Assembly: GCF_001548475.1 (NCBI RefSeq)
Contig: NZ_LRUJ01000040.1
Location: 1 to 45,306, forward strand
From: Bordetella hinzii LMG 13501
GTDB taxonomy: Bacteria; Pseudomonadota; Gammaproteobacteria; Burkholderiales; Burkholderiaceae_B
Length of the DNA stretch: 45,306 nucleotides
Direction: 5' to 3'
In this document: piece by piece, positions 23,581 through 31,815 of the stretch
How the letters are laid out: every line of letters begins with the position of its first letter
Position numbering within the stretch: the first letter of the stretch is position 1
The notes under the pieces: generated by a model
Seen by the model: the letters and a program-made list of their open reading frames with translations, nothing else
The model's database searches: none
Told to the model about the DNA's origin: nothing
Made by a program: the position numbers and the translations under genes

Positions 23581-26532
23581 ATGCTGACGCAGTCCCACCC
23601 CCTGGGCGACGCCTGGACGAATATGCTGGCCCGCCTGGAAGACGAGCGCATCATGCTGCAGCGCATCGCGGCCGGCGAACCCCTGATCGAGGTGCTGGAG
23701 CATGTCCTGCGCACCGTGGAGGCCCAGTCCAGCGTGCCCTTGCGGACTTCGATTCTGTTCATGGATGACGGCGGCGGCCTGCGCACGGCCGCGGCGCCCA
23801 GCCTGCCGCCCGAGTATCTGCGATTCATCGACGAAAGCCTGTCGGCGCCGGCCCGCGACCCTTGGGCCGAGGCCGTGCGCCGCGGCGAGGCCGTCTACGT
23901 GGCCGACATCGCCCGCGATCCGGCCTGGGTGTGGGGCCGGGACAAGGCCCAGACCCTGGGCATGCGCGCCTGCTGGTCCACGCCCATCAGGCGTCCCGAC
24001 GGGCAGCTGCTGGGTGTCTTCTGCAATCACTACGCCGAACCCCGGCTGCCCACGCCCCACGACATCGAGGCCATCGCCCTGGTCACGCGCACGGCCGCGC
24101 TGGCCATCGAGCGCCACCGCACCGAACAGGCGCTGCGGCACAGCGCGCAGCGCTGGCGCAGCATGTTCGACGGCATGCAGGAGGGATTTTTCCTGGCCGA
24201 GGCGGTACGCGACGATCGGGGCGCGATACGGGATTTCCGCCTGCTGGAAGTCAATCCGGCTTTCGAGCTGCAGTGCGGCCGCCAGGCCGGGGCCTGCCTG
24301 GGCCGCAGCCTGCGCGAGATGCTCGGCCAGGCGCCGCCGCGCATGATGGAAGTGCTGGCCCAGGTCATGGACACCGGCGAGGCGGCGCAGATCGAGTACG
24401 GCATGCCGCCGTCGGCCTGTTACGAGGTGCGCGCCCGCAAGGAGAGCGCCGACCGCGTAACGGCCATGCTGCTTGATGTCTCGGCGCGCAAGCTGGCGGA
24501 GACCGAGCTGTGGGACGAACAGCGGCACAAGAGTTTCCAGCTGGCGCTGGGCGACCGCCTGCGCCTGCTGGAGACGCCGGCCATGATCGAGCAGACCACT
24601 TGCGAGGCCTTGGGCCGGCATCTCGGGCTCAGCCAGGTCTGTCTGCTGCGCAGCGGCCATGAGGGCGAGTCCGTGCGCATGATGGCGGGCTGGTCGGCCT
24701 CGGGCGAGATGGCGCCGCCCTCGCGCGCCGTGCGGGCCGCCGTGCGCCGCGCCATCCAGCGCGAGCGCAGCCTGCCGGTGCCGCATCTGCCCGGCGCGGC
24801 GCAGGAAGGCCTGGTGGTGCCCCTGGGCCGATGGGGCCGTCCCGAAAGCGCCTTGCTGGTGCGCGCCGCCGGCCCCCAGGGGCTGCCGGCGGCCGACCAG
24901 GCCTGCGTGGAGGAAGTCGCCGAGCGGCTGTGCGACGCCACCGAGCGCTCCGCCCATGCGCTGCAACTGCAAGAAAGAGTCGAACAGGCCAGCGCCGAGC
25001 GCGACCGCATCTGGCGGCTGTCGCCCGAAGTGTTGGCGATCATGGACGGACGCGGACGCCTGCTCAGCGTCAGCCCGGCGGTGCGCAGCATGCTGGGCTG
25101 GTCGCCCGAGCAGTTCGTGGCCATGGGCTTTTCGACGCTGCTGCATCCGGACGACCGCCAGAGCACCCGGGCGCGGCTGGCCCAGGCCTTGGCCGGAGAA
25201 GGCCAGCACCATATGGAAAACCGCCTGCGCAAGCGCGATGGCGGCTATTGCTGCATCACCTGGACCATGTCGTCGGCCCAGGGCGACCTCTACCTGGCCG
25301 GACGCGACGACACGCATTTGAAGGCCCAGGCCGAAGCGCTGCAGGAGGCCGAGCACGCCCTGCGCCAGGCGCAGAAGCTGGAGGCCGTGGGCCGCATGAC
25401 GGGCGGCATCGCGCACGACTTCAACAATATGCTGCAGGGCATCTCCGGCGCGCTCTACCTGGTGGAGCGCCGCCTGGACGGCGGCGACCTGGCCGGCATG
25501 CGGCGCTATCTGCGCATGGCCAGCGAAGCCTGCCAGCGGGCAGGGCAGCTGACCCAGCGCCTGCTGACCTTTTCACGGCGCCAGCCCATCGATCCCAGGC
25601 CCTGCGACGCGGGCGACATGCTGCGCTCGATGAGCGAGCTGTTCCGGCGCTATACCGGCGAGCGCATCGTGCTGGATTTCGATCTCGCCCCGGATATCGG
25701 TACCGTGCGTTGCGACGCCAATCAGTTCGAAAGCGCGGCGCTCAACCTCGTCATCAACGCCTGCGACGCCATGCCCGAAGGCGGCAGGCTGGTCCTCAGC
25801 ACACGCAATGTGGAGCTGGACGCCGGCTGCCTGCGGCGCTTTCCCGAGGCCGTGCCAGGCGAATTCGTGGAGGTGGCCGTCAGCGACACGGGTTGCGGCA
25901 TGGCGCCCGACGTGCTGGCCCATGTGTTCGAGCCGTTTTTCACCACCAAGCCGGTAGGCGCCGGCACCGGCCTGGGCCTGTCCACCAGCTATGGCTTCGC
26001 ACAGCAGGCGGGCGGCGCTCTCACCATCGAGAGCCAGCCCGGCGCGGGCACGACAGTGCGGCTCTGCCTGCCGCGCTACCGCGGCCGCTGGCTGGCGCAG
26101 CAGCAGGCGCTGGCGCCCTCGGCCGCGGCGATGGCGCACGACCGGGCCGCGCGCGGTCGTGCTGCTGGTCGAAGACGATGCCTCCGTGCGCGAGATGGTG
26201 CGCGAGACCGTGGCGGGCCTGGACCTGACGGTCCTGTGCGCGGCGGACGGGCAGGACGGCGCGCGCCAGCTCGACGCGGCCGCGCGGCTGGACCTGCTCA
26301 TCACCGATATCGGCCTGCCCGGTCTCGACGGCCGCGAGCTTGCCGGGCGCGCGCGCCGCGCGCGGCCCGAGCTGCCGGTGCTGCTCATGACGGGTTACGC
26401 GCAAGGCGGCAGCCAGGATGTGTCTTCCTTGGGGCCACCCGTGGAGCTGATCCTCAAACCTTTCGGTCTGGACGCGCTGGCCGACCGTGTCCGCTCGCTA
26501 CTGGCGGAAACGGCCGGTTGCGTAATGGATAA
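23581..26532 (+). CDS. Hybrid sensor histidine kinase (GAF-PAS-GAF-PAS-HisKA-HATPase), receiver out of frame
   Basis: No membrane segment; a cytoplasmic kinase. Order: GAF-like domain (about 25-180), PAS (about 190-310), second GAF-like domain (about 325-460), PAS (about 470-590, with MLGWSPEQFVAMGF and HPDD), HisKA with phospho-acceptor His612 in GGIAHDFNNML, HATPase with N-box LVINACDAMPEGG, DTGCGMAP, FEPFFTTK and GTGLGLS, ending near residue 845. From about residue 859 the frame runs on as an Arg/Gly/Ala-rich, non-conserved sequence to the stop at 26530. A perfect receiver domain continues in the next frame. Removing one G at 26155-26156 joins HDRAAR to VVLLVEDDASVR. So this is either a one-base insertion in the strain, a sequencing error, or real frameshifting. 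ATG 23581 follows TGGAGGCGCG. No sigma-54 site precedes it. Confidence 0.85.
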   Translation: MLTQSHPLGDAWTNMLARLEDERIMLQRIAAGEPLIEVLEHVLRTVEAQSSVPLRTSILFMDDGGGLRTAAAPSLPPEYLRFIDESLSAPARDPWAEAVRRGEAVYVADIARDPAWVWGRDKAQTLGMRACWSTPIRRPDGQLLGVFCNHYAEPRLPTPHDIEAIALVTRTAALAIERHRTEQALRHSAQRWRSMFDGMQEGFFLAEAVRDDRGAIRDFRLLEVNPAFELQCGRQAGACLGRSLREMLGQAPPRMMEVLAQVMDTGEAAQIEYGMPPSACYEVRARKESADRVTAMLLDVSARKLAETELWDEQRHKSFQLALGDRLRLLETPAMIEQTTCEALGRHLGLSQVCLLRSGHEGESVRMMAGWSASGEMAPPSRAVRAAVRRAIQRERSLPVPHLPGAAQEGLVVPLGRWGRPESALLVRAAGPQGLPAADQACVEEVAERLCDATERSAHALQLQERVEQASAERDRIWRLSPEVLAIMDGRGRLLSVSPAVRSMLGWSPEQFVAMGFSTLLHPDDRQSTRARLAQALAGEGQHHMENRLRKRDGGYCCITWTMSSAQGDLYLAGRDDTHLKAQAEALQEAEHALRQAQKLEAVGRMTGGIAHDFNNMLQGISGALYLVERRLDGGDLAGMRRYLRMASEACQRAGQLTQRLLTFSRRQPIDPRPCDAGDMLRSMSELFRRYTGERIVLDFDLAPDIGTVRCDANQFESAALNLVINACDAMPEGGRLVLSTRNVELDAGCLRRFPEAVPGEFVEVAVSDTGCGMAPDVLAHVFEPFFTTKPVGAGTGLGLSTSYGFAQQAGGALTIESQPGAGTTVRLCLPRYRGRWLAQQQALAPSAAAMAHDRAARGRAAGRRRCLRARDGARDRGGPGPDGPVRGGRAGRRAPARRGRAAGPAHHRYRPARSRRPRACRARAPRAARAAGAAHDGLRARRQPGCVFLGATRGADPQTFRSGRAGRPCPLATGGNGRLRNG

Positions 26533-26542
26533 GCAAATGTAA
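26159..26542 (+). CDS. Receiver domain displaced by one base from the hybrid kinase
   Basis: A receiver of about 125 aa: LLVEDDASVREM, phospho-acceptor Asp near residue 50 in ITDIGLPGLDG, LMTGYAQGG, ILKPFGLDAL. It is clearly the C-terminal receiver of the kinase at 23581, now one frame further on. As a stand-alone gene it would have to start at GTG 26159, right at the first beta strand, with no Shine-Dalgarno sequence; that is unlikely. All pocket residues are intact, with no sign of decay, which argues for a recent frameshift or a read error rather than an old pseudogene. Confidence 0.65.
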   Translation: MLLVEDDASVREMVRETVAGLDLTVLCAADGQDGARQLDAAARLDLLITDIGLPGLDGRELAGRARRARPELPVLLMTGYAQGGSQDVSSLGPPVELILKPFGLDALADRVRSLLAETAGCVMDKQM

Positions 26543-26725
26543 GATCCCAACGGGGGACCTGCATGTAAATGCAATAAAGCGAAAACAATATCGCGATACT
26601 TACTACATCTGCATCCAGATGAGGCATAGTGGACTCGCGCTCTCGAACCGTTCGCCGAGGGGCTGGTATCGACGACAGGGCGAGGTGGCTGGGGCGCTCG
26701 CAGAACGTCAGATCAGGGAGATGCT
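26543..26725 (+). promoter_or_regulatory. AT-richer leader of the second sigma-54 regulator with three dyads
   Basis: The only clearly AT-richer gap in the window. It holds three short inverted repeats: TGCAT-4-ATGCA at 26560-26573, the palindrome TATCGCGATA at 26589-26598 and CATCTG-4-CAGATG at 26606-26621. They look like operator sites before the regulator gene. A weak sigma-70 candidate is TTGCGT (26518-26523) with TAAGAT (26540-26545), 16 bases apart. No sigma-54 element is seen. Confidence 0.45.
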
Positions 26726-28090
26726 ATGCCTCATCTACTTATTCTCGAAGACGACGACGTTGTACGAGAAACGCTTGCCGAGGTGGCCCGCGACAGCGGC
26801 TATACGGTGGCGCAGGCCACTTGTATCAAGGAGGCCTTGATACAGCTGGACATGCAGCCGCCGGACCTGCTGCTGGCCGACATGCGCGTGCCCGGCGGAG
26901 ACGGCATGGAGGTCTGCCGCAATGCCGCGGCAGTGGGCTGCGATGTCGTCATCATCACCGGCTACGGCAGCATGGACGGCGCCGTGCAGGCCCTGCGCCT
27001 GGGCGTAAGTGACTATCTGGTCAAGCCGGTCTGCATGGAACGCCTGCAAGCCATCCTGGCGCGCGTGGCGACCGGACGGCCGCAGGCCGCGCCTTCGCGC
27101 GCCGGCCAGCCGGAGCGGGGCGGGCATTGCGGACATATGTTCGGCGAGTCTGAACCCATGCGCGCCGTCTACCGCCAGATCTCGCGCGTCGCGCCCAGCG
27201 ACATGACCGTGTTTGTCATCGGCGAGAGCGGCACCGGCAAGGAGCTGGCCGCGCACGCCATCCACGATTGCAGCGCGCGCCGCGGACAGGCCTTTGTCGC
27301 CGTGAATTGCGGCGCCATCGCGCCCAACCTGATCGAAAGCGAAATGTTCGGGCACGAGCGCGGCAGCTTCACCGGGGCCGAGCGCCAGCACAAGGGCTAT
27401 TTCGAGCGCGCCGATGGCGGGACGCTGTTCCTGGACGAAGTCACCGAGATGCCCCTGGACCTCCAGGTCAAACTGCTGCGGGTGCTGGAGACGGGCCGTT
27501 TCCTGCGCGTGGGCACGCAGCGCGAGATCGCCTGCGACGTGCGCGTGGTGGCCGCCACCAACCGCTCGCCCGAGCAGGCCGTGCGCGAAGGCAAGCTGCG
27601 CGAAGACCTCTATTACCGCCTGGCGGTCTTCCCGCTGGAACTGCCGCCGCTGCGCGCCCGGGGTGACGACATCCTGGTGCTGGCGGACCGCTTCCTGGCC
27701 TTGCTCAATGCCGACTACGGCACCTCCAAGGTGTTCGGCGACGATGCGCGGCGGCGCATGGCCATGCATGATTGGCCCGGCAATGTGCGCGAACTGCGCA
27801 ACTACGTGCGCCGCGCCTATGTCATGGCCGAGGGCGAGGTGCTGGATGCGCCGCTGCTGCCGCCCAAGCTCGCCGCGCCCGAGGAAGACCGCCCCGGCAG
27901 CGTCACGCTGCGCGTGGGGGCTACCCTGGCCGAAGCGGACCGGCGTCTCATCCTGGCGACCCTGGCGCGCTGCGGCGGCATCAAGAAACAGACGGCGGCC
28001 ATCCTCGGCGTCAGCCCCAAGACGCTGTACAACCGGCTGGAAGCCTATGCCGCCGAGGGCTACACGGTGCAAGAGGAAAGCGCCTCCTAG
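26726..28090 (+). CDS. Sigma-54-dependent response regulator (REC-AAA+-Fis HTH), second copy
   Basis: A 454-aa NtrC-class activator, paralogous to the protein at 240 along its full length. Receiver with LEDDDVV, phospho-acceptor Asp52 in [14 protein letters not shown] and VKPV; AAA+ domain with GESGTGKE (about 166), GSFTGA (about 212), [16 protein letters not shown] and DWPGNVREL; Fis-type helix-turn-helix ending [12 protein letters not shown]. The linker and the C-terminus (after the helix-turn-helix) are longer than in the first copy. The GSFTGA loop means it can contact sigma-54. It follows the hybrid kinase on the same strand, the natural candidate for phosphorelay. AGGGAG precedes ATG. 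Its stop overlaps that of the convergent topoisomerase gene. Confidence 0.95.
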   Translation: MPHLLILEDDDVVRETLAEVARDSGYTVAQATCIKEALIQLDMQPPDLLLADMRVPGGDGMEVCRNAAAVGCDVVIITGYGSMDGAVQALRLGVSDYLVKPVCMERLQAILARVATGRPQAAPSRAGQPERGGHCGHMFGESEPMRAVYRQISRVAPSDMTVFVIGESGTGKELAAHAIHDCSARRGQAFVAVNCGAIAPNLIESEMFGHERGSFTGAERQHKGYFERADGGTLFLDEVTEMPLDLQVKLLRVLETGRFLRVGTQREIACDVRVVAATNRSPEQAVREGKLREDLYYRLAVFPLELPPLRARGDDILVLADRFLALLNADYGTSKVFGDDARRRMAMHDWPGNVRELRNYVRRAYVMAEGEVLDAPLLPPKLAAPEEDRPGSVTLRVGATLAEADRRLILATLARCGGIKKQTAAILGVSPKTLYNRLEAYAAEGYTVQEESAS

Positions 28091-29157
28091 CGCGACTCCT
28101 GTCCGCGCACGAACGCCAGGAAGCGGCGCTCCGCGGCCTGCAGCCCGCGCGGGCCGGCGGGCGCGCGCCCCGGCCCGGGCAGGCGCCCGGCCTGCGCCAG
28201 CACCGCCGGATGCACATAGCAGCGGCGGCACACCGCCGGCGTATTGGCCAGGCGGCGCGCCACCGCGGCGACCACTTCCTTGATGGCCGGCGGCCCGGCC
28301 TGGCCGCCGGCGCGCAGCATCTCGAAAGCCATGACCGAAGCGGCCCAGGTGCGATAGTGCTTGGCCGTGAAGTCCTCGCCGCTCGCCAGGCGCAGATAGG
28401 CATTGACCGCGCTGGAGTCCACCGCGTGCCGGCGCCCATGCTCGTCTTCGTACTGGAACAGGCGCTGGCCCGGGATCTCCAGGCAGCGCCGCAGCAGGCG
28501 CGCCAGGCGGCGGTCACGCAGGGTGACATCATGGCGCACGCCGCTTTTGCCGGTGAACTGGAACCGGATCTGCGCGCCGTTGACCTGGGTATGGCGGCGC
28601 TGCAGCGTGGTCAGTCCATAGGAGCGGTTGCTGCGCGCATATTCGGCGCCGCCGATGCGGATCAGGGTCTGGTCCAGCAGACGCGCCACCAGGGCCAGCA
28701 CGCGCGCCGGCGGCAGCCCCGGCAGGGCCAGGTCACGCTCGACCCGGCGGCGGATCCGCGGCAACGCCGCGCCGAAGGCCGCGAGCTGGCCGAACTTGTC
28801 GGCATCGCGCCGCGCCGTCCATTCGGGATGGTAGCGATATTGCTTGCGGCCGCGCGCATCGCGCCCGGTGGCCTGCAGATGGCCATTGGCGCGGGCGCAG
28901 ATCCATACATCGGTGTAGGCGGGAGGAATGGCCAGCGCGCGTATGCGCGCCAGTGTGCGGGGCTGGGTCACGGGACGTCCGCGGCGGTCCAGGTAGCGAA
29001 AGCCGCCCTTGCCGTCGGGTTCGCGGCGCAGGCCGGGCTGGCTGTCGTCGGTGTAGACCAGGCCGGGCGCCGGCCGGGCACGCGGATTGCTGCTCCGGGG
29101 CGGGCGGTCCGATCCGGCCGTCCCGTCCATGCCAAGGAGTGCTTGTATGTCCACCAT
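28087..29157 (-). CDS. DNA topoisomerase IB, poxvirus-like
   Basis: About 356 aa, the usual length of bacterial type IB enzymes. N-terminal domain LARIRALAIPPAYTDVWIC and GRDARGRKQYRYHP; catalytic domain with RIGGAEYARSN, YGLTTLQRRH, KSGVRHDV (Lys), DFTAKHYRTWAAS (His/Arg) and the active-site tyrosine in RRCYVHPAV. It relaxes supercoils through a 3'-phosphotyrosine intermediate; bacterial copies often lie in stress or accessory clusters. The start is uncertain: ATG 29157 has AGGA at a fair distance, ATG 29130 and ATG 29196 are alternatives. Its 5' end overlaps, on the other strand, the promoter, leader and possibly first codons of the DUF3309 gene. No sigma-54 site was seen for it. Confidence 0.88.
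   Translation of the reverse strand: MVDIQALLGMDGTAGSDRPPRSSNPRARPAPGLVYTDDSQPGLRREPDGKGGFRYLDRRGRPVTQPRTLARIRALAIPPAYTDVWICARANGHLQATGRDARGRKQYRYHPEWTARRDADKFGQLAAFGAALPRIRRRVERDLALPGLPPARVLALVARLLDQTLIRIGGAEYARSNRSYGLTTLQRRHTQVNGAQIRFQFTGKSGVRHDVTLRDRRLARLLRRCLEIPGQRLFQYEDEHGRRHAVDSSAVNAYLRLASGEDFTAKHYRTWAASVMAFEMLRAGGQAGPPAIKEVVAAVARRLANTPAVCRRCYVHPAVLAQAGRLPGPGRAPAGPRGLQAAERRFLAFVRGQESR
29076..29091 (+). promoter_or_regulatory. Sigma-54 -24/-12 promoter for the DUF3309 peptide
   Basis: GGGCACGCGGATTGCT: GGCACG, four bases, TTGCT; near-perfect. ATG 29147 follows 55 bases after the element. It lies inside the 5' coding part of the topoisomerase gene on the opposite strand. Confidence 0.8.
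29102..29124 (+). promoter_or_regulatory. Predicted 5' leader stem-loop
   Basis: GGGCGG (29102-29107) pairs with CCG and CCC (29118-29120, 29122-29124), and CCG (29109-29111) with CGG (29115-29117): nine pairs with two single-base bulges, starting at the predicted transcription start near 29102. Confidence 0.42.
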
Positions 29158-29299
29158 CGTGCTCGTCCTGTTGATCCTCTTGCTTATCGGCGCCATCCCC
29201 GCCTGGCCGTACAGCCGCGGCTGGGGCTATTACCCCAGCGGGGTGGTCGGCATCCTGCTGATCATCGCCATCGTGCTGCTGGTGACGGGGCGCGTGTAG
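29147..29299 (+). CDS. DUF3309 small hydrophobic protein
   Basis: A 50-aa protein with two membrane segments (STIVLVLLILLLIGAIPAW and VVGILLIIAIVLLVTG) joined by the typical loop SRGWGYYPSG. This is the DUF3309 pattern, found as single small genes in many proteobacteria with no known function. AAGGAG lies seven bases before ATG 29147, and a near-perfect sigma-54 promoter lies 55 bases before it, which makes the call firm in spite of its size. It ends two bases before the stop of the convergent treY gene. Confidence 0.88.
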   Translation: MSTIVLVLLILLLIGAIPAWPYSRGWGYYPSGVVGILLIIAIVLLVTGRV

Positions 29300-29301
29300 G
29301 C

Positions 29302-31815
29302 TCAGGGTTCGCTGGCGCATAGCGCGACGGGCCACTGCCGCAACAGCCGCGCCAGCGGCAGGCGCCCGTCCGCGCCAATGCGGCAGCCGCCGCCGGCCAG
29401 CACGTCTGTCCAGTGCGAGCCGGGCGGCAGCTCCAACACGGTGTCCTCCCAGAAGCCGGCCGCGTCCTCTCCGCGCGCCAGGCCGGCCAGGCGCAGGCTG
29501 CATAGCCTGGGCGCGACGGCCAGCACGCGCTGTTCACCACTGCCGCGCAGATAGGCCACCACATGGGCGGCGCGCCGGCCGCGCGCGCAAACGGGCTGAT
29601 AGCCGGACTCGAAGGCGGCCGGACGCGCGGCCCGCAGGCGCAGGGCCGCCTGGATCAGATATTGCTTGATGCGCCCGCTGGTCCAGTCGCGCGGCCGGGC
29701 TGGGCTGGCGGCCGGCCCGCGCAAGAGATTCCCCAGGCGCGCATGATCCACGGCGCGGCGGTTGTCCGGGTCGACCAGGCTGTCGTCCCAGGTTTCGGCC
29801 GCCTGATAAAGGTCGGGCACGCCCGGCGCGGTATTGCGCAGCAGCGTCTGCGCCAAGCTGTTGATCTGCCCGGGCGCGACCAGGGGCGCGGCGATGGCGG
29901 CCAGGCTGTCCCAGGCCCGCCGGTCTGGCGCGGCGGGATCCAAGGCATCCAGGCAGGCCTGGGCGGCGGCCTCGTAGGCGGGGTCCGGATCCTGCCACGA
30001 AGTGCGCAGCTTGGCCTCGCGCAAGGCCTTGCGTTGCCAGGCGCCCACCCGGGCCAGCCACTGGCGGATGGCGCTTTCATCGCGCACGGCCTCGGTCCAG
30101 GCGGCGGGCCAGGCGGCCACCAGCGTCTGCAGCAGCATGTAGCGGTCCGTGGCCGCCAGCGGCCCCTCAGGCAGCGTGTCCAGCCAGCGGCTGGCCAGCG
30201 TGCTCCAGCGCGCGGGCATTTCCGTGAGCACGGCCAGGCGGGCCCGGGCATCCTCGCCGCGCTTGTGGTCATGCGTGGCCGTGGCCAGCATGCCACGGGG
30301 ATGGCGCCGCTGGCGCGCCTGGTTGCGCAGATGAAAGCCCGGCACGCCCAGCGCGAAACGCTGCGGCCAGGCGCCGACCTCGTTGCGCGACAGCAGCGGC
30401 CCATGGCGATAGTAGAAAGTGTCCTCCAGGGCCTTGGCGGCCAAGGGCGGCGTGAGCTGCTGCAGGCGCTTGAGCGCGGGGCGGGCCGCGGGCAGGGACA
30501 GCCTGTCCATCCAGTCCCGCAGCAGCAGGGGGTCGGGCGGGCCCAGCCGCGCCTGCCGCGCCGCCTCGTCCCAGGCCGCGCGGTCGGCCCGCGAGGCCGC
30601 GCCATCTTCGGCATAGCTGCGGTAGATCGGGAAGCCCGCCAGCCAGCTGTCCAGCACCCGGCGCAGCGCCGGCTCGCCCCAATCGCGGGTGCGCGGGTCG
30701 GCCGCCAGCACCGCCATCCAGGCGCGCAGCGCCGCCTGTCTTTCCGAAGCGAGATTGCGTCGCAGCAGGGCCAGGCGGACGCCGCGGATCTGCGCCGCGA
30801 CCGGCGCGGGGTCGCCGCCCAGGGCGCGCCAGAAGGCCAGCAGCGGCCCGCGCGCGGGGCTGGCGTGCAAAAGCGCGCCGACCTCGTCCATGAAGTCATA
30901 CCCGGTGCTGCCCTCGACCGGCCAGCGCGTGTCCAGGGCTTCATGCGGCGCCAGGATCTTCTCGACCACCAGATAGGGCTCGCGGCCGGGCGCGGCGGCC
31001 AGCAGCGCGGCGCGCAGGCGGCGCAGGTAGGCCCCGGGCTCGGCGAGCCCGTCGATGTGGTCCACGCGCAGCCCATCCAGCAGGCCCTCGGCATACAGGG
31101 CCAGCGGCAGGGCGTGCATGGCCTCGAACACCGTCTTGTCCTCCACGCGCACGCCGGCCAGTTCGCTGATCTCGAAGAAGCGCCGCCAGTTCAGCTGCTC
31201 GGCGGCGCAGCGCCACCAGGCCAGGCGATAGTGCTGGTTTTCAAGCAGCGCATGGAGCCGCGCGCGGCCTTCGGGCTGGCCGGGATCATGGGCGGCCGGA
31301 TCGGCTTGCGGGTCGGTCAGCGGCAGCAGCTGGCCGCCGGCCTGCACCCGGCTGGCGCCATCCTGGCGCAGCAGGCGGATCTCGCCGCCGGCCAAGGCAT
31401 CGCCATAGGGGCGCGCGAGAATGGGCAGCAGCAGCTTGCCGCCGCCCGCCTCCCAATCGATGTCGAAGGCGGGCGCGTGGGCGCTGGCCCGGCCCGAACG
31501 CAGCACGTCCTGCCACCAGGGATTGCGCGCATCGGCGGCCAGATGATTGGGCACGATGTCGGCGATCAGGCCCATGCGCCGCGCCGCCGCCCGCGCGGCC
31601 AGGCGCCGCAGGCCCGGCAGGCCGCCCAGTTCTTCGCTCACCCGGGTGGGGTCGATCACGTCATAGCCATGCGGCGAGCCGGGCCGCGCCTGGGTGATAG
31701 GCGACAGATAGAGATGGCTGATGCCCAGCTCGGCGTAATGATCGAGGACGCGGGCCGCGTCATCGAAGGTGAACGAGGCGTGCAATTGCAGCCGGACCGT
31801 GGCGCGCGGCGTCAT
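29302..31815 (-). CDS. treY: Maltooligosyl trehalose synthase
   Basis: An 837-aa GH13 enzyme that turns the reducing end of a linear alpha-1,4-glucan into a trehalose unit by intramolecular transglycosylation. Start: TVRLQLHASFTFDDAARVL, then ISHLYLSPITQARPGSPHGY, the TreY form of region I (IADIVPNHLA), the nucleophile Asp in GLRVDHIDGL, the acid Glu in LVVEKILA and the third Asp in TATHDHKRGEDARARL. Last gene of the operon; its start overlaps the malQ stop (ATGA) and has GGAGG upstream. With TreZ it converts glycogen-like glucan to trehalose without needing phosphate or UTP. Confidence 0.96.
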   Translation of the reverse strand: MTPRATVRLQLHASFTFDDAARVLDHYAELGISHLYLSPITQARPGSPHGYDVIDPTRVSEELGGLPGLRRLAARAAARRMGLIADIVPNHLAADARNPWWQDVLRSGRASAHAPAFDIDWEAGGGKLLLPILARPYGDALAGGEIRLLRQDGASRVQAGGQLLPLTDPQADPAAHDPGQPEGRARLHALLENQHYRLAWWRCAAEQLNWRRFFEISELAGVRVEDKTVFEAMHALPLALYAEGLLDGLRVDHIDGLAEPGAYLRRLRAALLAAAPGREPYLVVEKILAPHEALDTRWPVEGSTGYDFMDEVGALLHASPARGPLLAFWRALGGDPAPVAAQIRGVRLALLRRNLASERQAALRAWMAVLAADPRTRDWGEPALRRVLDSWLAGFPIYRSYAEDGAASRADRAAWDEAARQARLGPPDPLLLRDWMDRLSLPAARPALKRLQQLTPPLAAKALEDTFYYRHGPLLSRNEVGAWPQRFALGVPGFHLRNQARQRRHPRGMLATATHDHKRGEDARARLAVLTEMPARWSTLASRWLDTLPEGPLAATDRYMLLQTLVAAWPAAWTEAVRDESAIRQWLARVGAWQRKALREAKLRTSWQDPDPAYEAAAQACLDALDPAAPDRRAWDSLAAIAAPLVAPGQINSLAQTLLRNTAPGVPDLYQAAETWDDSLVDPDNRRAVDHARLGNLLRGPAASPARPRDWTSGRIKQYLIQAALRLRAARPAAFESGYQPVCARGRRAAHVVAYLRGSGEQRVLAVAPRLCSLRLAGLARGEDAAGFWEDTVLELPPGSHWTDVLAGGGCRIGADGRLPLARLLRQWPVALCASEP

